Source: Acholeplasma sp. OttesenSCG-928-E16
GTDB taxonomy: Bacteria > Bacillota_I > Bacilli_A > Acholeplasmatales > Acholeplasmataceae
DNA length: 64,000 nucleotides
Assembly: GCA_030266845.1 (NCBI GenBank)
Contig: JAJDIT010000001.1
Coordinates: 1 to 64,000 of the forward strand
Direction: 5' to 3'
This document shows positions 25,754 through 35,993 of the stretch, in pieces. How positions within the stretch are numbered: the first letter of the stretch is position 1; every line of letters starts with the position of its first letter. The translations under genes were made by a program, and so were the position numbers. The notes beneath the pieces are model-generated. The model was not told the origin of the DNA. It did no database searches and was given only the letters and a program-made list of their open reading frames with translations.

Positions 25754-26798
25754 AATGGATGAAAAAATCTTAGAAGTTAAGGATTTAACAATATCATTTA
25801 AAACTCCAGAAGGCATCTTAAAAGCGGTAAGGGGAATTAGTTTTGATCTTTATAAAGGGGAAACATTAGCAATCGTTGGAGAATCTGGTTCAGGAAAGAG
25901 TGTTACATCAAGAGCTATCATGGGGATTTTAGCTGGTAACGCAATTCATGAAAGAGGATCTATCTTTTATGATGGAAAAGATCTTATGCTTTATAGCGAA
26001 GAAGAGTTCCATAAAATAAGAGGGGCAAAACTTTCAATGATCTTTCAGGATCCAATGTCTAGTTTAAATCCAATCATGCGAGTTGGAACACAAATTGCTG
26101 AGGCACTATATCTAAAAAATAATATGCCTAAGATTAAGGCAAAGGCTAGAGCGGTAGAGCTAATGAGAGAAGTCGGAATCCCAGAACCGGAAAAAAGATA
26201 TTTTAATTATCCTTTCCAATTTTCAGGAGGGATGAGACAAAGAATCGTAATCGCAATAGCCCTAGCAAACAATGCAGAAATTTTAATATGTGATGAACCA
26301 ACAACGGCACTAGACGTTACTATTCAAGCACAAATATTAGAATCAATTAAAAAGATAAAATTAGAACGAAATCTTTCGGTTATTTTCATTACCCATGACT
26401 TAGGTGTTGTCGCTAATATGGCCGACAGGGTAGCTGTTATGTATGCCGGTAAAATTGTAGAATATGGCACAGCTAACGAAATTTTCTATAATCCAAAGCA
26501 TCCCTACACGTGGGCGTTATTATCCTCAATGCCGGATTTAGATACAACTGAACAACTAGATGCAATCCCAGGTGTTCCACCAAACATGATATACCCACCA
26601 CAAGGGGACGCTTTTGCAGCTAGAAATAAATATGCTATGAAGATAGACTTCGAAGAAGAACCACCATTATTTAAGGTTACTGATACTCATTATGCAGCTA
26701 CTTGGTTATTACACCCAGATGCTCCAAAAGTGGCAGTTCCACCGATCGTCAAGAAAATAATGGCTAAGAAAGGAGTAGACCATGGCAAAGAAGAATAA
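25746..26798 (+). CDS. oppD: Oligopeptide ABC transporter ATPase OppD
   Basis: The 350-residue ATPase has Walker [10 protein letters not shown]-loop [12 protein letters not shown], signature FSGGMRQRI, Walker [12 protein letters not shown] and the switch His in ITHDLG. A C-terminal oligopeptide-transporter extension follows, with HPYTWALL and a proline-rich AIPGVPPN, although the usual Cys cluster of the OppD/F C-terminus is not seen. ATG or the nearby ATG at 25755 may start it. The TGAGTAAAATGGATG context suggests that 25755 is a serious alternative. It overlaps oppF by 17 bp. Confidence 0.93.
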   Translation: MSKMDEKILEVKDLTISFKTPEGILKAVRGISFDLYKGETLAIVGESGSGKSVTSRAIMGILAGNAIHERGSIFYDGKDLMLYSEEEFHKIRGAKLSMIFQDPMSSLNPIMRVGTQIAEALYLKNNMPKIKAKARAVELMREVGIPEPEKRYFNYPFQFSGGMRQRIVIAIALANNAEILICDEPTTALDVTIQAQILESIKKIKLERNLSVIFITHDLGVVANMADRVAVMYAGKIVEYGTANEIFYNPKHPYTWALLSSMPDLDTTEQLDAIPGVPPNMIYPPQGDAFAARNKYAMKIDFEEEPPLFKVTDTHYAATWLLHPDAPKVAVPPIVKKIMAKKGVDHGKEE

Positions 26799-28980
26799 CA
26801 ACATCGACTACTCTAACGTTGTTTTAAGTGTTAGGAATTTAAGAGAGTATTTTAAAGTTGGCTCAGGAAGAAAGAAAATATTAGTCAAGGCTGTTGATGA
26901 TATTAGTTTTGACATTTATAAAAGAGAAGTGTTTGGATTAGTAGGTGAATCTGGATGCGGTAAAACCACGACTGGAAGAACGATAATCAAACTATATAAA
27001 CCAACAGATGGAATCATTAAATTTGAGGGTAATGTCGTTGGCGCAGGGTATAGCGGACACATCCACACTATCAAAAAAGCAAAAGAAAAAGCTAATCTTG
27101 ATTGTATAAATGCTGATTCATATCAACTTAAGGCTTATCAATTAGAAGCAGAAGCCAATAACAAGATTGCGGAGCTAGAAGCTTTAAAGGGTGAATTTGT
27201 AGATAATGCTAATTATGATTTAAGTGTTGAGGCTGAACCATTTAATAAATATAAAGATTTAGTAAGTTCAGCAAACAAAGAAATCAAGGTAAGACAATCA
27301 GATGTTGAATTTGAATTCATTAAAGAGAAACAAACCTTACTTTATGTTCAAAAAAATGAAGCAATAAAGATTACAAAAGCTAAAGTTGCTACAGCAAAAA
27401 GGAGAGCTTCTAAGAAAATCAAGTATTATAAATCTTCATCTACTGCTGATAATGCAGTAAGACACAAGATAATTGAGGATTTGAGATTTGAAAGAGCAAA
27501 AGAATTATTTAATATATACTCTGATTTATATAATGAAATATTAAATGAATGTGTTCATGAAATGTCTCAAAAGGAAGAATTCAAATATCAAGAAAAACTT
27601 CTTAAGGTAAAATACAACTTTAAGGAAGTTACGCTTAGGTACGAGATGGTTTTGCTGAATTTCCAACAACTCGATAATAGAGAAGAAAAAATGGCTGAGT
27701 ATCATGGTAAAATTGCAGATGTAAAAGCCGAATATCAACAAGAGTTACTTAAGTTGCATGAAAAACAATCAAATACCCCAGTAAGGGAATTTGACAAAAA
27801 AGCAGACGATACCCTAAAAGCAAAACTACAAGACCTAAAAGATAGAGAAGCAGCAGAAAAAGAAAAGATAAGAGTAGAATATGAAAATTATGTTGCATCA
27901 GTTAAGGATTCTCTACCTAACGAAGAAGAACATAATGCAAAGATTGAAAAAATAAATAAAGATGTCCAAGATTTTGTAGCTGCTAAAGACGCAGAAATAT
28001 CTCGCATTAAAAATGAACTTAAAGAAAAACTAGAAGAGCTTAAGAAAGATTTTGCGGATAATCCAGGTAACTATACAAAAGACGAAGCAAAAATTGCTGA
28101 AATAAAGGCGGAATTAAAGAAGACAATTGCGTTAGAAAAAGCTAAGATTTGGGATTTGAAAAGACAAAATAAGTTTAAAGAAACGAAAGAACAAACTAGA
28201 ATTAGAGAAGCAAAGATCGCTGAAATCAAAGCTAATTATAGTAAAGAAGAAGCAATCCCTAAAATTAAGGAAATCAACGATGCGATCCCTGATAGATTTA
28301 AGCTTATGTCTAAGATGCAAATGATCTTCCAAGATCCAATCGCTTCATTAGATCCTAGAATGAACGTTAGAGAGATTATCGCAGAAGGGTTAAGGATTCA
28401 AGGAGTTCATGGACCAGAAGTTGATGAACGAGTTTATAAGGTCTTAGAACAAGTTGGTCTATTAAGTGAACACGCTACTAGATATCCACATGAATTTAGT
28501 GGTGGACAAAGACAAAGAATTGGTATCGCAAGAGCACTAGTTATCAACCCAACATTTATTATTGCAGATGAACCAATTAGTGCCTTAGACGTTTCAATTC
28601 AAGCTCAAGTTATTAACCTTTTAAATAAATTAAAAGAAGAACTTGGTTTAACGATTCTTTTTATCGCCCATGATTTATCAGTCGTTAAATACTTTAGTGA
28701 TCGTATTGCGGTTATGTATATGGGTAAAATAGTTGAACTTGCTAGTTCAGAAGAATTATTTAAAAATCCACTACATCCTTATACTAAATCACTATTGTCA
28801 GCTATTCCACAACCAGATCCAATTAGTGAAAAGACAAGACAAAGAGTGTTATATAATCCAAGAGTTCATAATTACCGTTTTTCTAAACCATCAATGGTTG
28901 AGATATTACCTAACCACTTTATTTATGCAAATAAAGAAGAGTTGGCAAAATATAAAGAGGAACTTGGAATTAAAAACTAA
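26782..28980 (+). CDS. oppF: Oligopeptide ABC transporter ATPase OppF with large charged insertion
   Basis: The 732-residue ATPase is more than twice the usual size of about 320. Walker [10 protein letters not shown] lies at residues 55-63, but the Q-loop [11 protein letters not shown] starts only at about residue 515. Between them (about residues 92-505) is a Lys/Glu-rich, Ala-rich region with long heptad-like helices, predicted to form coiled coil. The rest is normal: signature FSGGQRQRI near 572, Walker [12 protein letters not shown], the His switch and [12 protein letters not shown]. There is no frameshift, and the insert keeps coding character. Mycoplasma OppF proteins are also oversized. 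The insert must project from the nucleotide-binding domain on the cytosolic side; its role is unknown. Confidence 0.92.
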   Translation: MAKKNNNIDYSNVVLSVRNLREYFKVGSGRKKILVKAVDDISFDIYKREVFGLVGESGCGKTTTGRTIIKLYKPTDGIIKFEGNVVGAGYSGHIHTIKKAKEKANLDCINADSYQLKAYQLEAEANNKIAELEALKGEFVDNANYDLSVEAEPFNKYKDLVSSANKEIKVRQSDVEFEFIKEKQTLLYVQKNEAIKITKAKVATAKRRASKKIKYYKSSSTADNAVRHKIIEDLRFERAKELFNIYSDLYNEILNECVHEMSQKEEFKYQEKLLKVKYNFKEVTLRYEMVLLNFQQLDNREEKMAEYHGKIADVKAEYQQELLKLHEKQSNTPVREFDKKADDTLKAKLQDLKDREAAEKEKIRVEYENYVASVKDSLPNEEEHNAKIEKINKDVQDFVAAKDAEISRIKNELKEKLEELKKDFADNPGNYTKDEAKIAEIKAELKKTIALEKAKIWDLKRQNKFKETKEQTRIREAKIAEIKANYSKEEAIPKIKEINDAIPDRFKLMSKMQMIFQDPIASLDPRMNVREIIAEGLRIQGVHGPEVDERVYKVLEQVGLLSEHATRYPHEFSGGQRQRIGIARALVINPTFIIADEPISALDVSIQAQVINLLNKLKEELGLTILFIAHDLSVVKYFSDRIAVMYMGKIVELASSEELFKNPLHPYTKSLLSAIPQPDPISEKTRQRVLYNPRVHNYRFSKPSMVEILPNHFIYANKEELAKYKEELGIKN

Positions 28981-28994
28981 ATTACTAATAATAA

Positions 28995-29036
28995 GAGCCT
29001 TTTAGACTATTAGTCTACTAAGGCTCCTATTTTTTT
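28995..29036 (+). terminator. Terminator of the opp operon
   Basis: GAGCCT (28995-29000) pairs with AGGCTC (29021-29026), and an inner AGACT/AGTCT repeat lies between them. A run of seven T follows. It may also serve the convergent minus-strand operon. Confidence 0.85.
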
Positions 29037-29814
29037 ATTCTTCTATTTCATCCTTAATTAATTCATCAGTTTTTGGTCTAATGTTTTCAAATCTTATTAA
29101 GCTTTTCGCTAATTTCACCGTTTTTTCAAAGAAGTAGTTTGGATAGAAGGTATCGCTATGAAGGAAATCAATTGTTCCTTCTTTTCTTAAATAAGCTAAA
29201 TTTAGAACGTTAAAATAGGTTCTGCCGTGCTTGCTACAGGTTATTTCATATAGTTTATCAGTATCTTCCTTTGTTAGTGGTTCAAAGTATTCCTTAAAGT
29301 GGCAGATCATATACTTAGTGAAACGTTCTTTTTTATAATGAATACTTTCTAATTTATTAATTGCATCTGAATAACGTGATTCATCAAAGCTTAGGTTTTT
29401 ATTTTTGATGATAATTACAACTTGAAACATTCGGTCTTTTTTTGTTGATTTATATCTTTCACGAATAAAGCGGTAGTAGAGAATAAAATCGCCGTGATCT
29501 GATTCTAACATAAATCCCATCTTTTCTAAATATCTAAGCCAGTTATTATTTAATATTTCTTTTTCAATATTAATTGGTGGTGCCTTTTTCTCATAGAGAA
29601 TATGATAATTAATATACATTGAATAGTATTCTATTCTAGATTTAAGAGGCATTATCAAAAATAAAAAAATAATAGATACTAAGGCGATAAGGGCAATAGT
29701 TAAACTAAAGTCTTCAATAAATATTATGAAAACACTAAAAAGTGCCACATAGATGGCAAACATTACCCATAACATAATAAAATATTTTCTTCTTTGTTTA
29801 ACTAAAGTATTCAT
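29035..29814 (-). CDS. Hypothetical membrane-anchored protein of the ABC module
   Basis: I do not recognise this 259-residue protein. Two adjacent N-terminal helices (about residues 12-32 and 34-56) anchor a basic, mostly soluble domain of about 200 residues that should face the cytosol. It follows the two FtsX-type ABC genes by 8 bp on the same strand with an AGGA-type site, so it is the third gene of that operon. It may be an accessory subunit of the exporter or its signalling partner, which is inferred from position only. Confidence 0.75.
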   Translation of the reverse strand: MNTLVKQRRKYFIMLWVMFAIYVALFSVFIIFIEDFSLTIALIALVSIIFLFLIMPLKSRIEYYSMYINYHILYEKKAPPINIEKEILNNNWLRYLEKMGFMLESDHGDFILYYRFIRERYKSTKKDRMFQVVIIIKNKNLSFDESRYSDAINKLESIHYKKERFTKYMICHFKEYFEPLTKEDTDKLYEITCSKHGRTYFNVLNLAYLRKEGTIDFLHSDTFYPNYFFEKTVKLAKSLIRFENIRPKTDELIKDEIEE

Positions 29815-29822
29815 AGATTTTC

Positions 29823-32210
29823 CTATATATCATATTGATATAACAAGTGAGCTGGTTTCTTGCGGAGGATTCCAATAGTTGAGAGGAGTGTTACTAATAA
29901 ATTAGAAACATATAATATAACAATTCCTATTATTATTGAATACGTATTAACGTGAAATAAGTAAGCAGCCAAGTCTCTTTCTTGTAATATATATACTACT
30001 AACGAACCAAATATGAAGCCGATTAGTGAGCTGATGGTGGTTTTAAGTAATGAATCGACTAAATATCCTCTAATTAGGCTGTGCCTACTAACCCCAAGTG
30101 CCCGGTATACACTGATCTCTCGCATTTTTGATAACATTGAACTTCTTGTCATAAAGTAAAAAGTAATAGTTGAAACGAAATAAATCAAGAAAGCAATAAT
30201 CATAACGGGAATCATTTTTGATGTAGAAACGTTAAATTGAATGATCGCATCATTGTATGGGAAGCTAACATCGATGTCCTCATTAAAGAGGTAATTATAT
30301 AGTTTTTGGGGGTTTGAAGAATATAAGACTTTAAGATGGACAGAATTATAGTATTGAAATCTTTCAAAACTATCAATATCTGTTAGCATTTGGTATTTTG
30401 AAGGGTCATCCGTATCATATATACCACTAACCAAATAGTCATTTAAGAGAATTGCTTTTCCATCATCAAATACACTAGGACTAATATAATTGTCATTAAT
30501 ATAGTTAACTGGAGCTAAGACTTCATTTTTCGTTTTATCCGGAAGTCTTCCGTATAGTAGTTTTAAATCATTTTCTAATTGATAAAATTCTAAAGATTCA
30601 ATTCTGCCAACTAAATTATTATTATCGTAACATAGCCAAGTACAAGCCAATCTGGTCGCATATATTTTTCTTGCTTTTGAGTCAATTATGCCAGTGACTT
30701 TGAAATGTTTATTATTCATATATATTTCTTCATTCAAGAGATCTTGGACTCGCCATATGCCTGATTTAGTTAAGTCCATAGTAGCTTCCTCATAGGCTCT
30801 TATATCGACTAATACCTCAAAATCATTTTTAGGCATAGTACCATATATTATATCAGATTTATTTACTGTCTCCAAAAAGCCTAACTCTGATCTTATAGAA
30901 TAAGAAGGAATAAAGGTGTTATTTTGTTTTACTTGGAATCTAATATTTGATTCGCCGTATGGGTTTATGTATAAAGTAGAAGAACCGTTAACCTCCTTAA
31001 TCTTATCTAAATCATAAGCCTCTTTTAAAACTATATTGTTAGGTTGGTCTTGAAGGTAGTAAGTTTTATTATAAATAGCGTTTCCTAATATTGACATTGC
31101 AAATGCACATATTAAGCCAGATATCACTAAGGCAACAAACATCATTTTTGTTCTTGCTGGAATATTTGATAAAGACTTAAATGCTGTCTTTATGGCATCC
31201 TTTAATGTAAATAATTGGCTTTTGTTAGGCGTTATTTTAGGCAATGAATAATCGACTTTTATCGCTTCATCGCTACTGATGTTTTCTCTTTTGTTGTTAA
31301 TTACATTAATCTCTGTATTGTTTGTCACTTTAATGGTTTCAATATTATCGCCATTTACTTGAAGATAAAGAGTCCCATGTTTATAGATCAGTCTTACTGA
31401 TAAGTCTTTTTCAAGAGAATCACTTTGATCGCTATAGTATTCTATATTATCTTTTTTAGTATGGTATGGTAAATCCTTAAGATAAATAGTATCTAAATCG
31501 CCATCAAATAATTCTGGTTTCAAGAGGTCATCATTAATAAGATCATCAATTACCTTTCCATCTTTAAAAGAGATAATTCGGTCTCCATAAAAATGGGCTA
31601 ATTTTTTATCATGAGTAACTAAAACAACTAAATAGTCTTTTGATAGTTCTTTAATAATATTCATGACAGAAAGAGAATTCTTATCGTCTAAGTTACCTGT
31701 TGGCTCATCGGCGATAATGATATTAGGACTTTTCACTAAGGCTCTTGCTATTGATATTCTTTGTTGTTCTCCACCAGATAATTCATTTACCTTTTTGCGG
31801 CGATATTTATACATGTTAACTGCTTTTAAGCAATAGGCAACACGTTCTTCAATCTCATCTTTATCATTAAGGCCTAATAATTTTAAAACAACTGCGATAT
31901 TATCAAATACAGACATATTAGGTATTAAGTTATAGTTTTGGAAAACATAACCGATGTTTTCTCTTCTAAGTTTATCCCAAGCAGCGGTGTTATTTTTCTT
32001 GTTTTGATTTTCGTTATAAGTTATATTACCAAAATCATATGAATCAAGCCCGCCAAGAACGTTTAAAAAGGTGGTCTTACCAGAACCAGAAGGCCCTAAT
32101 AGAACGACTAAACCTCTATCTGGTAAGTCAAAAGTAACATCATTTAAGACGTGGATCTCATTTTTTTTGTTTTTAAAGAAGTATTTATTAAGATTATTAA
32201 CTTTTATCAT
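29823..32210 (-). CDS. ABC transporter, ATPase-FtsX permease fusion (MacB-like), copy 2
   Basis: The 795-residue fusion has an N-terminal ATPase: Walker A GPSGSGKTT, Q-loop YVFQNYNLIPNM, signature LSGGEQQRI, Walker B IIADEPTGNLD and the His switch VTHD. A linker follows, then a first membrane helix near residue 355, a large outer domain of about 280 residues and three C-terminal helices of the FtsX/MacB type. The domain order is that of LolD/MacB-family mechanotransmission ABC proteins, which move lipids, lipoproteins or peptides or act in sensing. The ATG overlaps the stop of the upstream paralogue by 4 nt (ATGA). The substrate is unknown. Confidence 0.88.
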   Translation of the reverse strand: MIKVNNLNKYFFKNKKNEIHVLNDVTFDLPDRGLVVLLGPSGSGKTTFLNVLGGLDSYDFGNITYNENQNKKNNTAAWDKLRRENIGYVFQNYNLIPNMSVFDNIAVVLKLLGLNDKDEIEERVAYCLKAVNMYKYRRKKVNELSGGEQQRISIARALVKSPNIIIADEPTGNLDDKNSLSVMNIIKELSKDYLVVLVTHDKKLAHFYGDRIISFKDGKVIDDLINDDLLKPELFDGDLDTIYLKDLPYHTKKDNIEYYSDQSDSLEKDLSVRLIYKHGTLYLQVNGDNIETIKVTNNTEINVINNKRENISSDEAIKVDYSLPKITPNKSQLFTLKDAIKTAFKSLSNIPARTKMMFVALVISGLICAFAMSILGNAIYNKTYYLQDQPNNIVLKEAYDLDKIKEVNGSSTLYINPYGESNIRFQVKQNNTFIPSYSIRSELGFLETVNKSDIIYGTMPKNDFEVLVDIRAYEEATMDLTKSGIWRVQDLLNEEIYMNNKHFKVTGIIDSKARKIYATRLACTWLCYDNNNLVGRIESLEFYQLENDLKLLYGRLPDKTKNEVLAPVNYINDNYISPSVFDDGKAILLNDYLVSGIYDTDDPSKYQMLTDIDSFERFQYYNSVHLKVLYSSNPQKLYNYLFNEDIDVSFPYNDAIIQFNVSTSKMIPVMIIAFLIYFVSTITFYFMTRSSMLSKMREISVYRALGVSRHSLIRGYLVDSLLKTTISSLIGFIFGSLVVYILQERDLAAYLFHVNTYSIIIGIVILYVSNLLVTLLSTIGILRKKPAHLLYQYDI

Positions 32211-34435
32211 GCGTACACCTCCATTTTGCCTTCAAGTGTAGAAATAACTGAGAGGTTAAAAATCTTCTTGTTATAGTTAATCGCGTTTCTTATCGATAAG
32301 AAAGTAACAAACAATATTAAGATCAAGTAATGATACCAACTTAAATAACGCATCGCTATGTTTAGTTGATAGACTGTAACATTTAAAACTAATAATAAGA
32401 CTAAGGATAACGTTACAGCAATCAATGTTATTATGATTTGTTCTATTAAAAACTGGGTCTGCAAAGATTTTTTAGAGGCGCCAACTGATCTAAATATAGC
32501 GAAATCATTATTTCTAGAGAGATTAATGTTTCTTAATACAACCCCTAATGCTGAGAATAAGAGAACTCCAAATAAAACTAAAAGAAAGACAGCTATGATC
32601 GTATATTCAACTTGGCTGAATAAAAGATCATCGGATAACTGCTCATTAGCATAAAGAATTCGATATTTAGAACGATCAATATTATTAATGAAATTACGAG
32701 CCTCTTTCAAATCTCTTACAAAAACAGTAGCTCCACTTGGTTGGTAATTATCACCAAAGAAAGCATCTAGTAATGGTTCTAAGTAACTGGTGCTTAGTAC
32801 TAAGTCATCATAAGCATTTGGAGTGGTAAAAAATAAGTTATCATAGCTTAATGACTCAGTTGAAAAAGAATTATCAAATCTTGGGCCAAAATCGACTTTG
32901 GCGGCTCTCCAACTGACAAAAGTTGGATCTGGTAAAATGTTGGAATTTATCATTATCGAGTTTTTTTCTAAAGAACTATCAAAACGGACCTTAGCTTTAT
33001 CAACTGTAATTGTTTTAACACTTGTTATTTGTGAGCTTCGCTCTCTAACAGTAACTTGGATGTTAATATCAATTGATTTTTTTAATGCACTAAGCAAAGC
33101 GAATTCTTCATCTTGAAAAATATCATCATGAAAGAAAATTGAATTTAAAGAGCCAAGATCGGTAACTCCTACCACCTTATATGATTTAAAATGAGAAGGT
33201 CTAGGATTGAAGGTGTTGGCGCTTGCTGGTAGTAAAGCTATATTAAAACCTACATTAGTCTTTTTTAAAGTGTCATATATTCTAGTGTTTAGGATAACTT
33301 CATTGCTATTTTCTGGGGCTCTTCCAATATGGATATCTTTTTCATTTAAAGAAAGAGAGTTTTCCATAACTATTGAGTTTCTTGGTGTGGCGTGATTATC
33401 TCCAGTTATTACTGTTCCATAACTTGAATAATAGGAATCATTTTCAAAATAGATTGTAGAGCTTCTTGATAGACCGGTATCATTAATATCATTAATGTCG
33501 ATGAAATCTCCTTGCTTATCATATATATTCATTTTCATACTGCTTGTTTCATTTTTAAGATCCCCTAGGATAACATCTTGACCAGACATTAAAAAAGCAT
33601 AAGTAACAGAAAAGACAGAAACAGTTAAAAAAAGCAGTAGAGTAGTAAATAATAAACGTTTTGGTGTCGAAAAAAGATTTCTAAAAGAAAATCTTAAAAT
33701 ATCCTTAAATTTGGTTTGAATAGGTTCTTTAACTAATTTGTTAGTGGTAGTTTTTGGTTTTGAAACATAGTAATCTTCAACGATAGTGCCATCTTTCATT
33801 CTGATTTTTCTAGTGGCATAGTGACTAACCTCATCATAATCATGAGTAGAGACAATCACTAATTTATCTTTTGAAATATCATGTAATAAGTCAATTATAC
33901 CTTTACTGGATTCGCTATCTAGGTTACCGGTTGGTTCATCGGCAATAATAAGTGGGCAATCCTTAGCTAAAGAACGAGCAATCACTAATCTTTGTTTCTC
34001 GCCACCAGAAAGCTTAGAGGCTCTTTGGTTTTTTCGATGTGTCAAACCAACTTTTTCTATTAGTTCTAAGGCTCTTTCTTTTCTTAGGTCCTCTTGGTAT
34101 CCTTGGACTTCTAAGGCTAAAACAACGTTTTGATAAACTGTATAAGATTCAATAACGTTATATTTTTGAAAGATAAAGCCGATATATTGAGCACGGTAAT
34201 TTTCCCAGTCATCACTCGTAAAATGAAATGTTTCTTCACCAAAAATCAGTAAATCACCATCTTCGTAGGTATCAAGAGCCGATAAAACATTTAATAATGT
34301 TGATTTTCCGCTACCAGACTCTCCTGTAATAACAACAAATTCACCTAGTTCTAGTTTTAAGTTTACTTTATTAATTCCTAGTGAAACTCCGTTTTCGGTT
34401 TTGTAATATTTTGAGATATTTATTAATTCTAGCAT
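32207..34435 (-). CDS. ABC transporter, ATPase-FtsX permease fusion (MacB-like), copy 1
   Basis: The 742-residue paralogue has the same architecture. It has Walker [11 protein letters not shown]-loop FIFQKYNVIESY, signature LSGGEKQRL, Walker B IIADEPTGNLD and STHD. The first membrane helix is around residue 262-283, an outer domain of about 330 residues follows, and helices at about 610-635, 665-690 and 695-715 close the protein. As the first gene of a three-gene minus-strand operon, it probably forms a heterodimer with the second fusion. It is read divergently from sufC, with about 140 bp of very AT-rich DNA in between. Confidence 0.88.
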   Translation of the reverse strand: MLELINISKYYKTENGVSLGINKVNLKLELGEFVVITGESGSGKSTLLNVLSALDTYEDGDLLIFGEETFHFTSDDWENYRAQYIGFIFQKYNVIESYTVYQNVVLALEVQGYQEDLRKERALELIEKVGLTHRKNQRASKLSGGEKQRLVIARSLAKDCPLIIADEPTGNLDSESSKGIIDLLHDISKDKLVIVSTHDYDEVSHYATRKIRMKDGTIVEDYYVSKPKTTTNKLVKEPIQTKFKDILRFSFRNLFSTPKRLLFTTLLLFLTVSVFSVTYAFLMSGQDVILGDLKNETSSMKMNIYDKQGDFIDINDINDTGLSRSSTIYFENDSYYSSYGTVITGDNHATPRNSIVMENSLSLNEKDIHIGRAPENSNEVILNTRIYDTLKKTNVGFNIALLPASANTFNPRPSHFKSYKVVGVTDLGSLNSIFFHDDIFQDEEFALLSALKKSIDINIQVTVRERSSQITSVKTITVDKAKVRFDSSLEKNSIMINSNILPDPTFVSWRAAKVDFGPRFDNSFSTESLSYDNLFFTTPNAYDDLVLSTSYLEPLLDAFFGDNYQPSGATVFVRDLKEARNFINNIDRSKYRILYANEQLSDDLLFSQVEYTIIAVFLLVLFGVLLFSALGVVLRNINLSRNNDFAIFRSVGASKKSLQTQFLIEQIIITLIAVTLSLVLLLVLNVTVYQLNIAMRYLSWYHYLILILFVTFLSIRNAINYNKKIFNLSVISTLEGKMEVYA

Positions 34436-34520
34436 TTAAAACCCCTCTTTTTTTAAAAATACATATTATATATAATATAATATTTTTGAAAATATAACAA
34501 CACATATTTTTCTTAAATCA

Positions 34521-34550
34521 TTGGAAATAGCAATATTATTATTATATAAT
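34521..34550 (+). promoter_or_regulatory. Predicted promoter of the suf operon
   Basis: TTGGAA (34521-34526) and TATAAT (34545-34550) are spaced by 18 bp, 28 bp before sufC. Confidence 0.65.
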
Positions 34551-34578
34551 AAGATAGTGATTAAAGCAGGAGGTCAAA

Positions 34579-35319
34579 ATGTCAAAATTAGTAATCAAAA
34601 ATTTACACGTTAGTGTAGAAGATAAAGAGATTTTAAAAGGGATTAATTTAGAAATAAATTCTAATGAAGTTCATGCCATCATGGGGCCAAACGGAACCGG
34701 AAAATCAACCTTAGCTAATGCTCTTATGGGACACCCGAATTATCTTATCACTAAGGGTGAGGTTTATTTAGATGATCTAAATATCACTAAATTAGAAGTT
34801 GATGAAAAAGCCAAAGCTGGTCTTTTTTTAGCTATGCAATACCCAAATGAAGTATCCGGGGTTACAAATAGTGATTTTATGCGTCAAGCATTAAGATCAA
34901 AAGGAAATAATATGGGTGTTATTGAATTCGCGATGATGTATGAAAAGCATTGCGAGGAGTTAAAAATGGGAAGAGACTTGCCTCATCGATATCTAAATGA
35001 AGGATTTAGTGGTGGTGAGAAAAAAAGAAATGAAGTATTACAGATGAAGGTATTAAAGCCGAAAATAGCTATTTTAGATGAGATAGATTCTGGTTTAGAT
35101 GTTGATGCATTAAAGATTGTCGGTACTAATGTTAGTGATATGGTTAATGATGGATTGGGTTGTTTGTTGATTACTCATTATCAAAGAATATTAGAATATA
35201 TTAAACCAACTCATGTGCATGTCATGAAAAATGGAAGAATCGTCAAAGAGGGTGGCATTGATTTGATCGAAAAAATAGATCAAGAAGGATACGAATGGAT
35301 CAAAGATGAAAACAATTAA
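34579..35319 (+). CDS. sufC: Fe-S cluster assembly ATPase SufC
   Basis: The 246-residue ABC-type ATPase of the SUF scaffold has Walker A GPNGTGKST, Q-loop AMQYPNEVSGV, SufC-specific FSGGEKKRNE, Walker B IAILDEIDSGLD and ITHYQR. It drives conformational change of SufB-SufD during Fe-S cluster assembly. The ATG follows AGGAGG. The gene overlaps sufD by 14 bp. Length and motifs are normal. The operon supplies clusters for PFOR, NrdG and SufB itself. Confidence 0.96.
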   Translation: MSKLVIKNLHVSVEDKEILKGINLEINSNEVHAIMGPNGTGKSTLANALMGHPNYLITKGEVYLDDLNITKLEVDEKAKAGLFLAMQYPNEVSGVTNSDFMRQALRSKGNNMGVIEFAMMYEKHCEELKMGRDLPHRYLNEGFSGGEKKRNEVLQMKVLKPKIAILDEIDSGLDVDALKIVGTNVSDMVNDGLGCLLITHYQRILEYIKPTHVHVMKNGRIVKEGGIDLIEKIDQEGYEWIKDENN

Positions 35320-35992
35320 GGCTAATACTGATGAATTTGTAGTTATTGATATTAATGAAAAATCAAGTGATATTAAATATCATATTTTAGATAATGCCAG
35401 GTTAAAATTAGTTATTATCAATAATGAAAACAGTAATAATAAAATATCTATTGATATAGAAAAAGATGCCTATTTGAATTTAGTTTATGGAAGTTTTAGT
35501 TTTTTTGATCAAACGGATATTAATATTAATCTAAAAAAAGAAGGTAGTAATACCGATGTTAAGTCTTTAGCGATCGGTAATAATGCTACTCTAGATATTA
35601 ATATTAACGTTAATCACCAAGCTAAGGATTCTAAAAGTGATATATATTCGATTGGTATAGCTAATAAGAAATCTAACATTATAATAAAAACAATAGCTAA
35701 CATTCAAAAAAACATGGTTAATTCAAATAGTTATCAAAAAATAGTCGGCAGTATTCTAGATGATGAATCAAGAATAACGGGTGATCCTGTTTTATATATA
35801 GATGAATACGATGTAGTAGCTGGGCACGGGGCAGCAGTAGGGAAGTTAGATAGTGAAGCTATGTTTTACTTAATGAGCCGAGGCATTTCTAAAGAAGAGG
35901 CCAAAAAGATGTTGCTTTATTCAATGATGACTCCTTTTTTGGATTCTCTTGATAATAAAGATTTAGTAGATAAAATAATGGGAATGATTTAA
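35306..35992 (+). CDS. sufD: Short SufD-like Fe-S scaffold subunit
   Basis: The 228-residue protein keeps the C-terminal part of the SufB/SufD family: a beta-rich core and the ending DEYDVVAGHGAAVGKLD...FYLMSRGISKEEAKKML. SufD usually has 400 or more residues, so roughly the N-terminal half of the family is missing while the frame is intact. The gene lies in the standard SufD position and overlaps sufC. The reduced size may be genuine minimisation. SufB, the catalytic scaffold, is full length. There is no sign of a split gene upstream, because sufC runs directly into it. Confidence 0.85.
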   Translation: MKTIKANTDEFVVIDINEKSSDIKYHILDNARLKLVIINNENSNNKISIDIEKDAYLNLVYGSFSFFDQTDININLKKEGSNTDVKSLAIGNNATLDININVNHQAKDSKSDIYSIGIANKKSNIIIKTIANIQKNMVNSNSYQKIVGSILDDESRITGDPVLYIDEYDVVAGHGAAVGKLDSEAMFYLMSRGISKEEAKKMLLYSMMTPFLDSLDNKDLVDKIMGMI

Positions 35993-35993
35993 T

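Noticed and set aside
35306-35992. sufD as a frameshifted pseudogene
   Set aside because: The frame is intact, overlaps sufC and sits in a tight operon. No missing half is found in another frame.
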